Notes: generated by a model from the letters alone, not told the origin. A stretch of DNA of 64,000 nucleotides from Ascarosepion bandense (GCA_037127315.1 JBBBDQ010000330.1:5959501-6023500); one strand, 5' to 3'; counted from the stretch's first letter, positions 10,753-21,761 are shown. Numbers and translations: made by a program.

Positions 10753-11196
10753 CAGGGTATTCATAAAGTTCGTGTGCACTTTAAAAAAATTATAACTTTA
10801 TTTGTATTTGCGATAGAAATAATTTTAAAAAATGATTAGAACGAAGTAAATCAATATTTAAGGTTTTATTGAAATTTCATTTAAATTTTCACATGTTCTG
10901 CATCATTAGCAATACAAAGGGTAAAACGATTTTGCAGTTCACGGAAAACATTTGCCAACTGATTTACAGTAATACCTGAAATCACATTAAAAAATCTAAT
11001 GAAGTCAAATCTGGCGAACATGGAGGCCAATAAAATGGTCCACTCCTTTCGAGCTATCTGTTAGGATATTCCTGATTTTAGAAACTAACACGCAGAGCAG
11101 TGACAAGAAGCTCCATCTTGTTGAAACACTGTATTATCTTTCAAGTTTAATTGTTCAAGTTCATCACAGGTGCACACGGACTTTATGGACACCTTG
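10753..11196 (-). mobile_element. Deleted Tc1/mariner-superfamily transposon with terminal inverted repeats
   Basis: The left end CAGGGTATTCATAAAGTTCG and the right end, whose reverse complement is CAAGGTGTCCATAAAGTCCG, are inverted repeats of about 27 bp. TA flanks both ends, the target duplication of this superfamily. Between them, on the minus strand, is a degraded transposase piece with QQDGASCHCSA (Asp motif), then WPPCSPDL-like residues and a leucine-rich end. This matches the DDE/D catalytic half of IS630/Tc1/mariner enzymes. The element is about 440 bp against roughly 1.2-1.4 kb for a full one, so it is an internally deleted and frame-broken copy. Confidence 0.75.
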
Positions 11197-11216
11197 TATG
11201 TATGTATGTATGTATG

Positions 11217-11250
<34 letters not shown>

Positions 11251-11262
11251 AGAGAGAGAGGG
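11195..11262. repeat. Compound microsatellite (TATG)n(TA)n(TG)n(AG)n
   Basis: Four successive simple runs. It adjoins the right end of the transposon at 10753-11196. Confidence 0.95.
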
Positions 11263-11367
11263 AGCGAGATAGCATATCTTCATTTAAATTAAAGCTTTCA
11301 TTAAATAATACATTTTTAAAATCATATCACCCGAAGCAAGGCGAGACCGCGACTGGTGCGAAGGGGA

Positions 11368-11371
<4 letters not shown>

Positions 11372-11398
<27 letters not shown>
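11372..11398. repeat. Microsatellite (CA)n
   Basis: A CA run that expanded inside the LINE 3' untranslated region. Confidence 0.95.
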
Positions 11399-11402
<4 letters not shown>

Positions 11403-11622
11403 AAGGGTGTTGAAGAAAGGATAAAAGATAAATGGAATTCAGGGCAATAGAAGATGTCAGTTAATCTTGTTTAAAATTTTGGATGTTTCAGCTATCAGGG
11501 AAGCAAGTAAAGATTAGGGAGTTCCACGGACGTGAAGTGCGGGGAAATAAACTATTAGTTAAATGTATCCTCATTTATTCTATTTCAGCTATAAGTGGAT
11601 GTAACCTAGATACTTATCTAGT

Positions 11623-11893
11623 CAGTCAGATAAGAGCCATACGTGATACACGCTTGGGCGATCATGTCTCGAAAGAGACATAACTGACTGAGCAGAAAGA
11701 TTATCCCGCAGTAGGTTGCCATTACTTTCCGCGGTAGACTGGTTGCCAGACAAGGCTATAGAACCCAATCTGTGCTGTTATTTAACCCATAACTTTCATA
11801 AGGGTATTTGCGCGTAAGTGAATGCAAGGAATTCATTTGGAATTCGAAATCTATTTCTCATTCCGAGCCGATATCCACTGCACCACACCACCA
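11623..11893 (-). mobile_element. tRNA-derived SINE (family A) inside a LINE, with target duplication
   Basis: A near-complete minus-strand family A copy runs from the tail (CAGTCAGATAAGAGCC) through the hairpin to the tRNA head (CACTGCACCACACCACC). It is flanked by ATCTAGT at 11616-11622 and 11894-11900. Intact LINE copies, for example near 37915, carry a single ATCTAGT at this point, which confirms the insertion site. Confidence 0.88.
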
Positions 11894-13001
11894 ATCTAGT
11901 AGCATCCGTAAATTTGTGGTCGGGGCACCAAGGAAGAAAATTTCGTCAGAGCAGTTGATATCAAAATATTTGTAGAAAAGAAAGAGGAAAGCAATATCAT
12001 GTCGGTGAGAAAGTGACTGGAAACGAGATGCCAAGGCAGGATCGATTACATTTCAAATTCTTCTTTGGACTTTGTCAAGAACCTCGAGATATGTAGCAGG
12101 AGCATCCGACTAGATATGGCAACAATATCCAATGCACGACCGATACGTTACAGTGATCTAACCTTCCTATCAGTAGATGCAGCTATAGATTCGATGTAGT
12201 CGTTCCACTTTAAGTCAGTTGAAAGTGAGACCAAGGAGGCGTAGTGTAATCCTCTCTGATGCCTGGCAGGAAAGTTTTTCCATTGTCATTAGAGGATAGA
12301 AGTTTCGTTTTGGGGCATTAAAATTTACTAACAATTTTTAACCTCCAGTCGCTCACAGATTGGAAGTCCTTTCCAAGAACAGTAGCCAGGTCTACTTTGT
12401 CATCCTTAATTTTACTATAGAGACGGGAGTAAATAGTGGTGTCATCTGCATAGATTGCTACTTGGGAACTTATTACACCAGGAAGATTATTGATAAAGAT
12501 CAGAAAAAGTGTAGGACGTTCGTATGAAAGGGTCTGGCAGTTTGTCCATTCAGAACGACCTTCATGATTTAATAGGAACGATTAGATTAAATCAAATAAT
12601 CGTCCGGAAATATCGTAGTCCTGGAGTTGCGAAGAAACCCCGCATGCCAAACCCTGTCAAACGCTTTTGAAATAACAAGAGCAACATCTCGAGCTTGGCT
12701 ATTCTTATCAAGAGCCTGGTATACATATTTAGTGATGGCCGTTAACACACCAGTGGTAGATCTGGCGAAGTGGAAGTCTTATTGTTTGTCAGTCGGTCGT
12801 AAGATGAGATGCTTAACTGCTTTAGCATTGATAAGAGGCTTGAACACTTTGCCAAACAGAGGCGCGAGACTAATAAAGAGTCAGTTACAGGGGTCAGAGG
12901 ACTCTCCAGAGTACTTAAAAACAAGAATTCTAAATGAGGACTTCCAAGAAGCAGTGAGGAAATGGTTATAGTTTGGTGAGAGCAGGGGACAGCTCAGGTG
13001 C

Positions 13002-13007
13002 GCGCGT

Positions 13008-13050
<43 letters not shown>
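13002..13050. repeat. Microsatellite (AC)n(AT)n
   Basis: An AC run passes into an AT run. It separates the LINE from the inverted-repeat element. Confidence 0.95.
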
Positions 13051-13051
13051 T

Positions 13052-13331
13052 TTATTAAAAAAGGATTAATTCAAAGATGTTGAATGGCCATTTCGATATG
13101 AAGATCCCCACGGGGGACGACACATCACCTCAGCAACAGAAAAAACCTTTCAGAAACTGGAGAAAAATTAGTCTACTTTTCCTTTTTAAATAGATTGCAA
13201 AGAAATTAAAAAATAAATAATAAAATAAAATAAAAATAAAGGAAAAGAAAAAGATAGAATAAAATCAAATAAATAAGAAAAGAAAAAAAATTGACATCGT
13301 CTGGGTTCGCAAAAAAAAGGGAGAATGTAAC
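13052..13331. repeat. Left arm of a large inverted repeat
   Basis: Pairs with 13590-13820. Landmarks are AAAAAAGGATTAATTCAAAG, CGATATGAAGATCCCCACGG, GACGACACATCACCTCAGCA, AGTCTACTTTTCCTTTTTAA and GACATCGTCTGGGTTCGC. The inner part (13195-13290) is A-rich and longer than the matching part of the other arm. Confidence 0.9.
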
Positions 13332-13589
13332 TAAAAATTAACAGACAGCCGTGTTAAATCGACATAAGTTTAAGCAACACGGAAAAAAGGTGGTAAGAGA
13401 GATGAAGGAAGGGAGGGAAAAAGAAAGAAACTAAAGAAAAATTTTTTTTTTAAATATTACAGACGCTGGACAAATTCAAAAACCTAATTTCCCCAAAACG
13501 TTGAAGTATTAGAAAAAGGCCTTTACTTAAAAAGGCATAATTATTAATAAAAGGGAATAAAAAGATATAGGATTTTAAATAAAATTAGG

Positions 13590-13820
13590 TTACATTCTCC
13601 CCTTTTTTTTTTTTTTTGCGAACCCAGACGATGTCAATTTTTTTTTCTTTTCTTATTTGATTTTCGTTTTCGTTTCAATTTATTTAAAAAGGAAAAGTAG
13701 ACTAATTTTTCTCCGTTTCTGAAAGGTTTTTTTCTGTTGCTGAGGTGATGTGTCGTCCCCCGTGGGGATCTTCATATCGAAATGGTCATTCAACATCTTT
13801 GAATTAATCCTTTTTTAATA
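13590..13820. repeat. Right arm of a large inverted repeat
   Basis: It is the reverse complement of 13052-13331 with only a few substitutions. The arms are separated by about 260 bp without coding motifs. The 770-bp whole resembles a foldback or long-terminal-inverted-repeat element. No clear target duplication is visible, since both borders run into AT-rich repeats. Confidence 0.9.
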
Positions 13821-13824
13821 TATA

Positions 13825-13970
13825 TTTGCTCTGTAATATTTTATTACATGGAGCTCTCTTCCTGTATCATTTTTTTAATATTAAAATAAATTTTTAATAT
13901 TAATTAGGATCGGGTTTTTTGGAAGTTACCTTCCTGCTTTTTCCCCTTGGATTGAAGTATCTGAATTAAA

Positions 13971-14019
<49 letters not shown>

Positions 14020-14500
14020 AAAGAAAAAAGCCCAACAAAAATACATTTTTATACATTTTTTTTCTCTCATTTCTAATAAGAAACTAGTCTTCATTAACCG
14101 TTTGATTTTGTCATATTTGGTTAAAAAAATGTGGCCAAGTAATTATAACTTAATCATGAAATATCATTATCTTGAATTATTTATAAAGTTTGAATTTCAG
14201 TATTACAGGTTAATATGCCACTAAACAAAAACAACCAAATCAACAACTGAATTTTAAGTTTTGAGTTAGGTTGGTCCCAAAATATATCATTAACTTAATG
14301 AAACTAGACAAGAGTATATATTCAGTGAATTTCGAATATTTTAGAAGATAATACTGTCAAACGTATTTTCTTTTAATTTATATCTTTACTACCTTGTTCT
14401 TTTAGGATATACGCAGCTATTGGTGTCAACAGATTATTTTTTGCTGCTAGTATAGTATATTGACTACTTTAAAATGCGTATTATAAGGAAGTATTATAAC
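13825..14500. other. No gene; one (TA)n(CA)n tract
   Basis: A microsatellite lies at about 13971-14019. The rest is AT-rich and unassigned. Confidence 0.55.
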
Positions 14501-14505
14501 TGTCA

Positions 14506-14638
14506 GTCTACGGCTATATCGTGTTGAATACGCAGATTTCCCGTCCGATCACCGAAGTTAAGCAACATCGAGTCTGGTCAGTATTTAATGGGTAACCATT
14601 TGGGAATACCAGGTGCTGTAAACGTAAGGACCAAGAAT
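14506..14638 (+). mobile_element. 5S rRNA-derived SINE head
   Basis: The segment aligns end to end with eukaryotic 5S rRNA: GTCTACGGCTATATCG start, GATCACCGAAGTTAAGCAAC (internal A-box region), TCTGGTCAGTATTTAATGGG, and CTGGGAATACC-like plus GGTGCTGTAAACG end. Many substitutions rule out a functional gene. The same module heads the composite SINEs at 49708 and 60078. Here the tRNA-related half is missing, and a Helitron 3' end follows directly. Confidence 0.75.
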
Positions 14639-14750
14639 GGTCTTTCGTGCCAACGTCCAAAGAGTCTGAGCCAAAGAGTCTGAGCTCCAGGACCACGGAT
14701 TAGTTTTAAGGCTTTCATTACACTCTAGCAACACCGGGCTATACTGCTAG
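14639..14750 (+). mobile_element. Helitron 3'-terminal fragment
   Basis: It matches the last 110 bp of the Helitron family and ends CTATACTGCTAG before T. It carries a 14-bp local duplication of the AAAGAGTCTGAGC phrase. The 5' part is absent. Confidence 0.75.
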
Positions 14751-14784
14751 TATTACATAAACGTTCAATACTATTTTCTTTGTT

Positions 14785-15033
14785 TCTGAAGTAATTTTTC
14801 TGTTTAACATTTTGCTATGCTTTTGGGAGGCATCTTTCGCTGTCCTAATTCGCTTCTAGATTTTAGTGTCGCATTTTCCGCCCTCTGTTAAAACAATTCC
14901 GAGATGTTTAAATTGTTGTAGTTGTTTGACTTTGGTATCACTAATTTGTAATTTGCATGTTAGATCATCTTTTGCTGACCGCCGTAGAATTTCTCTTTTT
15001 GAAATTGATGTTAATCCTTTCTTTTCGCTTTCC
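14785..15033 (-). mobile_element. LINE family B fragment, minus strand
   Basis: The reverse strand has residues resembling the KYDTEIRRRIALAKEAF block of endonuclease-reverse-transcriptase LINEs. Homologous stretches are at 18605-18800 and 40430-40655, and all three share CGTCCTCTGTTAAAAC-like sequence. The frame is broken. Confidence 0.55.
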
Positions 15034-15262
15034 TTCTACGATCACCAAAATTAAGCTCGATCAGTACTTAGATGGGTCACCGCTTCGGAATACCAGGTAC
15101 TGTAAACTTGGATATGTAGTTGGTGTAATGTATAACAGATCGGAATTTTAAATTGTGGAGCCTATTTCCAATTCAAGTTGTGTTCGTTATATTTACTTAC
15201 ACGCGAATACTCTTTAGAAAGATATGAATCCACCTGTTTTTCCCCCAGCTATGGATTAATTA
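15034..15262 (+). mobile_element. Composite 5S-tRNA SINE, 5'-truncated
   Basis: It starts inside the 5S-like module (CGATCACCAAAATTAAGC, then GATCAGTACTTAGATGGGTC, then GGAATACCAGGTACTGTAAA). It continues without a break into the tRNA-related SINE body (CCAATTCAAGTTGTGTTCGT, TTACACGCGAATACTCTTTA, CAGCTATGGATTAATT). The same join occurs at 49708 and 60078. Confidence 0.7.
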
Positions 15263-16222
15263 GTATATATAAGTAAAATCATTATCTCCAAAACATTCCT
15301 ACAGTCTGAAAAATACCTTTAAATGATTCCTTTCTGTGTCTATCAAGAATTTACCATCTGTGTTGGATTTACTGTGTCCCCTTTATTTTGGCCTTGTGCC
15401 AGATTAAGTTAAATTTAAACAACGTAAGTCTGCAAAATCACCCATTAAAAATTGTTTCAACTTTAAAGTATTTATTTATTCCCGAATTTATGAAAATAAT
15501 ACATTTAGAATGTTTTCATATAGTATCATATTCCTTTTGAACACTATGTATATCTTTGGCGTTGCTGTTTCAATCGGAAAGAAATCTGTGAATTTTGTAT
15601 AGCTTGACTGTTGACGCAGAATTTTCAGTTCTCCACATATGAAGCAACAATGCTTATCGCAGTAGAGTTTCTGTACGGAAGAAAATAACGACATATCCCG
15701 AAGGCAAACGCGTTATTTTATTTTATTTTTGTTTTATGGCATTTTGATTTTGCACGAAAAAGAAAAATTACCTCTCTCTCTGGAACGAGGTCAGCGAACT
15801 CAGGTAAATGAGTTTCTTTTAACCAATGATTAACGAATATCAAACTGGTAACGGGTTCAACAAATTGTCATAAAAGGAACAGACTTTTCATGCAAAGGGT
15901 GATTTTGTGAGGAGGCTACATATGCATGGAAAGTCTGTAAACTTTTTGTAGTTTCTCAAGAATATTTATCAGATTCTGATATATTTTTTAAAGGCACATA
16001 ATTACCAACAGGTATTGATTCATGTTTATTACCATTATGAAGAACTAGCCTTTTCAGATTACCTTTTAAATGAATCTACAAATAGTCATCAGTCTTCTGA
16101 ATTGTTATTTATGCCAATTTTCTAACGGAGACCATTCACATCAGTCAATGTAATAAACAAAGGAGCTAATAAATCTTTTCTTTTTTGGTACCAAATGAAT
16201 TATTACCGAATATATATATATA
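15263..16222. other. No recognisable feature
   Basis: AT-rich sequence. The minus-strand frame 15488-15694 has no motif. Confidence 0.5.
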
Positions 16223-16527
16223 TCAATCAGTTAAGTGCCATACGCGATACACGCTCTGGGTGATCATTTCCCGAAAGGGATATGACTGACTGAGCAGAAG
16301 ATTATCCCGCAGTCGGTTGCCATTGCTTTCTGCGGTAGACTGGTTGCCAGCCAGGGCTATAGAACCTAATCTGTTCTATTATTTAACCCACAACTGGAGG
16401 GAATAAACGGATTAATACTTTTCCCAAGGGTGTTTGTGCGTAAGTGATTGCAATGAATTCAACTGGAATTTGAAGTCTGTTCCCCGATTTGTCGTTCCGA
16501 GTCGATATCCATTGCACCACGGCACAC
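16223..16527 (-). mobile_element. tRNA-derived SINE (family A), near full length
   Basis: The minus-strand copy runs from tail CAGTTAAGTGCCATACG through the GATCATTTCCCGAAAGGGAT hairpin and the GGTAGACTGGTTGCC block to the head GATATCCATTGCACCACGGC. It stands immediately 5' of the LINE family A copy, so it may have landed at its truncation point. Confidence 0.88.
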
Positions 16528-16530
16528 TAA

Positions 16531-18575
16531 CATATAGGAGGATTGATATTACACAAATTGACCAAAACAGGCGCCTTTTCACTTCAGCTCGTAATAAGTG
16601 TAAAAGGATACTTAACGAAGCTAAGATGTTGTTTGCTGCCAGAATGAAGCAACGCATAGCATGCTCTAAATTCGGCTCTAAAGACTACTGGCGACCCTGT
16701 AAAAGAGTACTTAACAAGAGCAAGTCCACAATACCCCCGCTAATCAACAAATTTGAGGTCCTCACCTCCCCAGCAGATAAGGCTGAATGCTTTGCCCGCA
16801 GATTCTCGAACAATTCGAGTTTTTACACCCGACTTCTCACCTAGAACCGAGGCACAACTGAATGATGTCCGCATTACACCTTCACTTGTCTCTAAGATAA
16901 TCTTAAAACTTGACCCTCACAAAGCGAGCGGTGGTGACGGAATCCCAACCATAGTCTTAAAGAAATGTGCCCCTGAACTCTCCTCTGTCCTTTCTAAGCT
17001 CTACAACCTCTGCCTATCTGCTTCCTGCTTTCCTGCCTGTTGGAAATCTTCCTCTATAGTTCCTATATTTAAAAACACTGGAGAACCCTCTGACCCTGCA
17101 AATTACCGCCCTATCAGCCTTCTTCCGATCTTTGGCAAAGTGTTCGAAGCCATTATCAACGCCGAGGTGGTTCAGCATCACACAGCACACAGGCTCCTCT
17201 CGGACAAGCAATATGGTTTCCGCTTCACCAGGTCTACTGCTGATATGCTAACGACCATCACCGAGTACATATACCAGGCACTCGACAGGAATGGCGAAGC
17301 CCGAACCGTTGCATTGGATATATCTAAGGCGTTCGACAGAGTTTGGCATGCTGGCCTTCTATGTAAACTGCGGAGCTATGGTATAACTGGACATTTGTTT
17401 GAACTAATCCAGTCATTCCTCTCTAACCGCACAATGAAGGTGGTATTAAACGGACATGCCTCTGAGAACTACCATACAAACGCAGGTGTCCCCCAAGGCT
17501 CCATCTTAGGTCCTACACTCTTCCTGATATACATTAATGATCTCCCTGATTCCATATAGAGCCCAAATAGGTTTGTACGCCGATGACACCACAGTTTACT
17601 CTCGCCTCCTACAAAAATCTGGTGTAGGCGTCAAAGCTAACCTCGCAGCCGAGATTGAAAAAGACCTCCAATCCATATTGGACTGGGGTAAGAAATGGCT
17701 AGTAAATTTTAATGCTTCTAAAACGAAGCTACTCTCAATTAACCATCATCGACAATCTCACCTACCTCCCATTAGCATGGATCAGGCTTGCCTCCCAGAG
17801 AGTAAAATACTACGCCTCCTTGGTCTCACACTTTCAGCGGACCTCGAATGGAATGACTATATCGAATCCATTGCTAAATCCGCTGCTATGAAAGTCGGTT
17901 CTCTGTGTAGGGCCCGGAAGTTTTTTTCCGTCTAAATCTATCCTGCATATTTATAAATCTACCATCCGCCCGTGCATTGAATACTGCTGCCATATCTGGT
18001 CGGGTGCCCCTGCTGTTCTCCTCGGGCTTCTCGATAAGGTTCAGTAATGTGATAGATACCGACTTGGTAGACCGCCTGCAGTATCTCTCCCACCGGCGCG
18101 ACGTGGCTTCCCTGTGTCTCTTCTATAAATACTTTCACGGCTTCTGCTCCGATGAACTTAGATCACTAGTGCCCTCTAAATACGAATTTGAACGAGATAC
18201 TAGATTAGCAACTAGATCCCACCCTTTTATAGTGAAACAGATAAAATGCAGCCGTAACTTCTACTCCAACAGTTTCTTTCCTCGCACTTCCCGACTGTGG
18301 AATTCTCTTCCAAATGATTACTTCCCTGACGGCTACAATCTCCAGGAGTTTAAATGTAAGGTCAATAGATACCTCCTAACACACTAACCTGCTCCCATTC
18401 TATCAAACACTCTTCCCATCTGCCCAACCCTCATCCTCGCTATCCTTACTCATATGTCACCTTCCTCCTGACATTCCCTATGTCTAACCACTCCTTCTCT
18501 TTACCTTCCCCTATGTAGCCCCATGCGCAATAGTGGCAGTGGAATGCCTTGCTTGGGGTGAGATGATTTAAAAAA
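16531..18575 (+). mobile_element. LINE family A (jockey/CR1-type non-LTR retrotransposon), best copy
   Basis: A 5'-truncated non-LTR element. It contains the linker before the reverse transcriptase (about 16560-16850), the reverse-transcriptase core (16860-17935), the C-terminal domain (18050-18387) and a 3' untranslated region. The 3' end carries GCTTGGGGTGAGATGATT and an A-rich tail at about 18568-18595. The apurinic endonuclease domain is missing, consistent with incomplete reverse transcription. This copy is the reference for at least twelve shorter relatives in the window. Its coding frame has several shifts but most of the protein can still be read, so it is the youngest family A copy here. 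It could alternatively be placed in a neighbouring clade; a tree is needed. Confidence 0.9.
16540..18387 (+). pseudogene. Reverse transcriptase of LINE family A (frameshifted)
   Basis: Successive frames give one protein. 16540-16844 covers the linker with RLFTSARNKCKRILNEAK. 16753-17559 holds palm and finger motifs: GGDGIPTIVLK, FKNTGEPSDPANYRPISLLP, KQYGFRFTRSTADML, VALDISKAFDRVWH (first catalytic Asp) and GVPQGSILGPTLFLIYINDL. 17537-17935 begins with LYADDTTVY, the catalytic YADD box at 17576-17587, and includes SKTKLLSINH and LGLTLSADLEWNDYI. 17977-18387 carries DVASLCLFYKYFHGFCSDEL and SFFPRTSRLWNSLP. Frame changes fall near 16830, 17555, 17930 (in a T-run) and 18040. The active-site residues remain, but the breaks make it non-functional. 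The enzyme family copies its own RNA at a nicked chromosomal target. Confidence 0.9.
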
Positions 18576-18604
18576 ACAAAACAAAACAAAAAAACAAACT
18601 TTTT

Positions 18605-18800
18605 TATTTTTTTTATAACGATTTTTTTCCGTGTTCTTAATACGTTGTTTAGCTTTTAGAAGGCTCCTTTCGCTATCCCAATGTTCCTTCGGATTTCGGT
18701 GTTGCACTTTCCGTCCTCTGTTAAAACACTTTTTATATTTGTTTTTAATCGTCTGGACCCCAGGAGCTCTGTAGCATCTTTTGTGAAACAGAAGTCTCTC
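18605..18800 (-). mobile_element. LINE family B fragment, minus strand
   Basis: The reverse strand shows RGRKVQHRNPKEHWDSE and KAKQRI-like residues, related by nucleotide sequence to 14785-15033 and 40430-40655. It is short and broken. Confidence 0.5.
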
Positions 18801-18939
18801 TCTCAATAGATGTTTAAGTTGATTCTAAGAAAATAGAATGACTCTGCCTCATTGCGCGAGGGCAAAATTTGCGTCTTTATCGGCAGCATTTTCTTTCGCG
18901 GTGTAAATTTCTACATAATTGAAATTACTTGATATAACC

Positions 18940-19185
18940 ATAAGTTCTATGCTAAGTTTCTTCTATCGCGCTTGTCGCACGAAGAACTCTCTCCCGTTCT
19001 CTTGCTTCTCAACTAACTTTGATTTTCAAAGACTTAAATGCGATGTCAATCATTATATACTGTATTAATTCCTGTTCTTTTAATGTTCTCTCTCTTTAAT
19101 GTTTTTTTTCTTTAGTAACACCTTGCGTCTTAGTGGTTTTATTGCCTTGCATAAGGTGAAATGATTAAAAGAAACAGAATAACTA
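18940..19185 (+). mobile_element. LINE family A 3' fragment
   Basis: A decayed C-terminal stretch (ARRTLSRSLAS-type, cognate of SRLWNSLP) is followed by the family 3' terminus, TTAGTGGTTTTATTGCCTTG, and a degenerate TGAAATGATTAAAAG end. Confidence 0.6.
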
Positions 19186-19199
19186 CATGCATAATATTT

Positions 19200-19545
19200 G
19201 TTTGGATGAACTCTTCGTTATTGTACCTAAACTTTATGAATTTACGCGCAGTACTAGAGTGGCGACCAGGTCTCATCATTTAACAGTTGAACTGGCTTGA
19301 TGTAACCACAGTTCTATGCTAACAGATTCTTTCATCACACTTCTCGCTTGTGGAACTCTCTTACTTCCTAGTCGACTTTGCATTGAAATGTTTGAAAATC
19401 AATGTCAGCCTTTATCTTAATTCTTATTTTTTTTATTGTTCTCTCCCCTTAATAGTATGTTTTCCTTATATTCTCTAACACTCAGTAACCCTCTTGCTTA
19501 GTGGTTTTATTGCCTTACATTGTGTAAAATGATTAAAAAACATAT
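19200..19545 (+). mobile_element. LINE family A 3' fragment
   Basis: GCAGTACTAGAGTGGCGACC corresponds to the RDTRLATRSH block. CTTGTGGAACTCTCTTAC corresponds to LWNSL. The copy ends TTACATTGTGTAAAATGATT plus A's. It lies directly 3' of another such fragment in the same orientation. Confidence 0.65.
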
Positions 19546-19554
19546 GGGATATAT

Positions 19555-21060
19555 CAAAGTGTTACAAATCTTGTTGCTGATCAATAAGAAAAACGGATTA
19601 CTTTGTCGATTTTTTTTTTTTTTTTGAGTGGAACACGCATTTCCAAACTGGTCGAGTGTCCGGTCAGAACGAGCAGTCTCAAAGAAAAATCGCTAGAAAA
19701 TATGGAGAAAACAAATTGTGAACTCCTTCACAAGCTTCACAATCCACTAGCTTTCTTTATAGAATGAAAATCCGCTTTGTAGTCTACCAGTAGATTCTCG
19801 CCTGTTAACTTTTTGATAACACCCTGTGTATTAATATAAACATGCAGCGGTAACCTCCCCCCAGCTTTCCACCGACCGGTCAATGACTACCCTACGTGGC
19901 GTCTACATCAGCGTGCACCAAGCACCCGGGAAGGACCCATTGCGAGTTCACAAGGACATGAATGATGAAAACAAACATCGCCGCGAGAAGTGAAAACTGT
20001 TTCCACTATATTCAAGGGTTTTATTCAGCGCTTCACCTGCTTGGTCTGGATGGATGGATAGGTAGGTAGGTGACAATTTCTGCCATGTCGCTCTAAAAGA
20101 TTAGCTCTTTCTTTCGACCATTCCCTCTACGAAATCTCTGCCCATTTCAGCATCACAAAGCATGGCTGACAGTACGAACGGGCAGTGACGGAACAACTCG
20201 AGGAACAGTTTGTTCTCTGTCAACGGTGGACCAGAGCTGATTTCTTCAAGACAAACTGTTAAAGTAGACCAGTAGCCGGAAATAATCAGTGTCCGGTTTG
20301 TTGTCGCTTGACCTCGAAAGCTTTTTACTTCTGGTAAAATGGGCGAAACTTAAATGACTCAACTTCAAAGACCCTATTTCAGACAAAAACTTTAGCGCGA
20401 GATATCTTCTATATGGATGTCTAAATCTTAGTGTCATTTGGAAAAAATAGGAAAAAATTAGCGTTTTTGTATTCCGGAAGAACGCTGAAAAAAGTTTTTC
20501 AGCATCACCTGTTATTACTAGAAATGCATTACTACTCGTTACATGATGTAAGTTAACATAATGCTCTTCCAGTAAGACTTTATTCTGGGTAGACATTAAA
20601 ACGTCTTTTAAAATCCTGTGTTCTGTTGGATGTTTATTAACCGAGACAGCCCATTAAATTCCAACAGTATTCACAACTTTATCATGTGACTTAGTACTTT
20701 ATTTCTTCATTTATTTTCATCTGTTCGTTTTCCAACTCCAAGTCGATAGATATTATCTGGATGTTGTATATGCATATATTCCGCGGAAGTCTAATAGCTT
20801 GCCAATATCGACTTTCATCATTGTTATTTCCTGGTGATGAAAATATGTCGATGACCTCTTTCTAACTTTTTGGATAATCTATTGAAGCTGAGGGTTCTGT
20901 TCAAGCTCAGTCGTTAAACCGGTAGCTCAATAGATATAACTGCCACTTTTATAAAGAAAAAAGTGGGGGGAAAAAAACAATAATACAAATGGGAAACATT
21001 AACAAAACAGTACTTTCCTAGTATCGACTGCCATTTTTTTTGTTTTACTAAAAGATTGTT
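19555..21060. other. Unassigned region
   Basis: No gene or complete element is recognised. The stretch ending at about 19830 (TTTTTGATAACACCCTGTGT) looks like the terminus of a Tc1/mariner-type element, but its partner end was not found. 19850-19990 is less AT-rich than its surroundings and unidentified. (GATG)n and (GTAG)n tracts lie near 20050. Confidence 0.45.
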
Positions 21061-21072
21061 AGATTATCTAAA

Positions 21073-21761
21073 TCTAAACTTATTTATAAATGGAACCTTG
21101 TGGGTGTGTCCGTTACCTATAGACTTAGAAACGGCTGAACCGATTTTCTTGAAAATTTACACAGTTGTACTATAAGCGTCTGCGAGTGTTCTTAGCTAGA
21201 TTTTGTGTCGAGGTACCCCCCGATAAATATCGATAATCGAAGAAATCGGGTTATAGAAGGAGTGATCCGATTTTAATCAAATTTGATACTCATAGACAAA
21301 GACATAAATGATATTAAGTTTCAAGGTTGCAGTTCTTACAATAGCGCAGAAAATCGATAATATATATATAATAAAAGGCAAGATGTTCGTGTGTGTCTGT
21401 TTATCTGCATGTCTGTATTTTTTTTTTTTTTTCAGCCTTTTTATTTTAGTTTTTTCTTCGGGTTTGGCTCTAAGTAGGTATAATTGTAGTTCCTAGTCTC
21501 AGCCATGATATTTACTCAGAGGACTTATTTAGCCTTCAAAATTCAGTTTACGGCGAAAAAACTTATTTGATACCGATACCAGGAAATGAAAATTTGACTT
21601 ACATTCATTCATCTTTCTTTCAGTCTACGATTTTGTTTTAACTGAAAACAACTATTGATTTTTAGTCTTTCTTGCCAACGTCCAAAGAGTCTGAGCTCCA
21701 GGACCATGGATTAGTTTTAAAGCTTTCATTACACCCGAGCAACGCCGAGCTATACTGCTAG
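21073..21761 (+). mobile_element. Non-autonomous Helitron, copy 2
   Basis: It starts TCTAAACTTATTTATAAATG after A and ends CGAGCTATACTGCTAG before T. All family landmarks are present in order, including GATAAATATCGATAATCG and CGTCCAAAGAGTCTGAGCTC. A T-run lies at 21418-21432. At 689 bp it is longer than copy 1. No Rep/helicase coding region. Confidence 0.87.

Larger units (their letters stand above)
11313..12992 (-). mobile_element. LINE family A (jockey/CR1-type) on the minus strand, split by a SINE
   Basis: From left (3' end) to right it matches the other family A copies. First is the 3' tail, reverse complement of GGGTGATATGATT (about 11315-11345). Next is the C-terminal block equivalent to FFPRTSRLWNSLP (about 11510-11560). 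The SINE at 11623-11893 interrupts it. Then come the fingers, palm and thumb reverse-transcriptase regions (about 11930-12960), with a residual match to the ALDISKAFDRVW block near 12640-12720. Stops and frameshifts are frequent. The 5' endonuclease part is absent. A full element of this type would be 4-5 kb, so this is a 5'-truncated dead copy. Confidence 0.8.

Noticed and set aside
12627..12971. 114-codon plus-strand frame
   Set aside because: It is antisense to the LINE reverse-transcriptase region.
14506..14638. Functional 5S rRNA gene
   Set aside because: Too many substitutions relative to 5S rRNA, no T-run terminator directly after it, and the same module is part of a SINE elsewhere.
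14514..14696. Minus-strand 60-codon frame
   Set aside because: It is the antisense reading of the 5S-like module and the Helitron end.
19615..19830. Complete Tc1/mariner element
   Set aside because: Only one end-like sequence (TTTTTGATAACACCCTGTGT) was seen; no matching opposite end or transposase codons.
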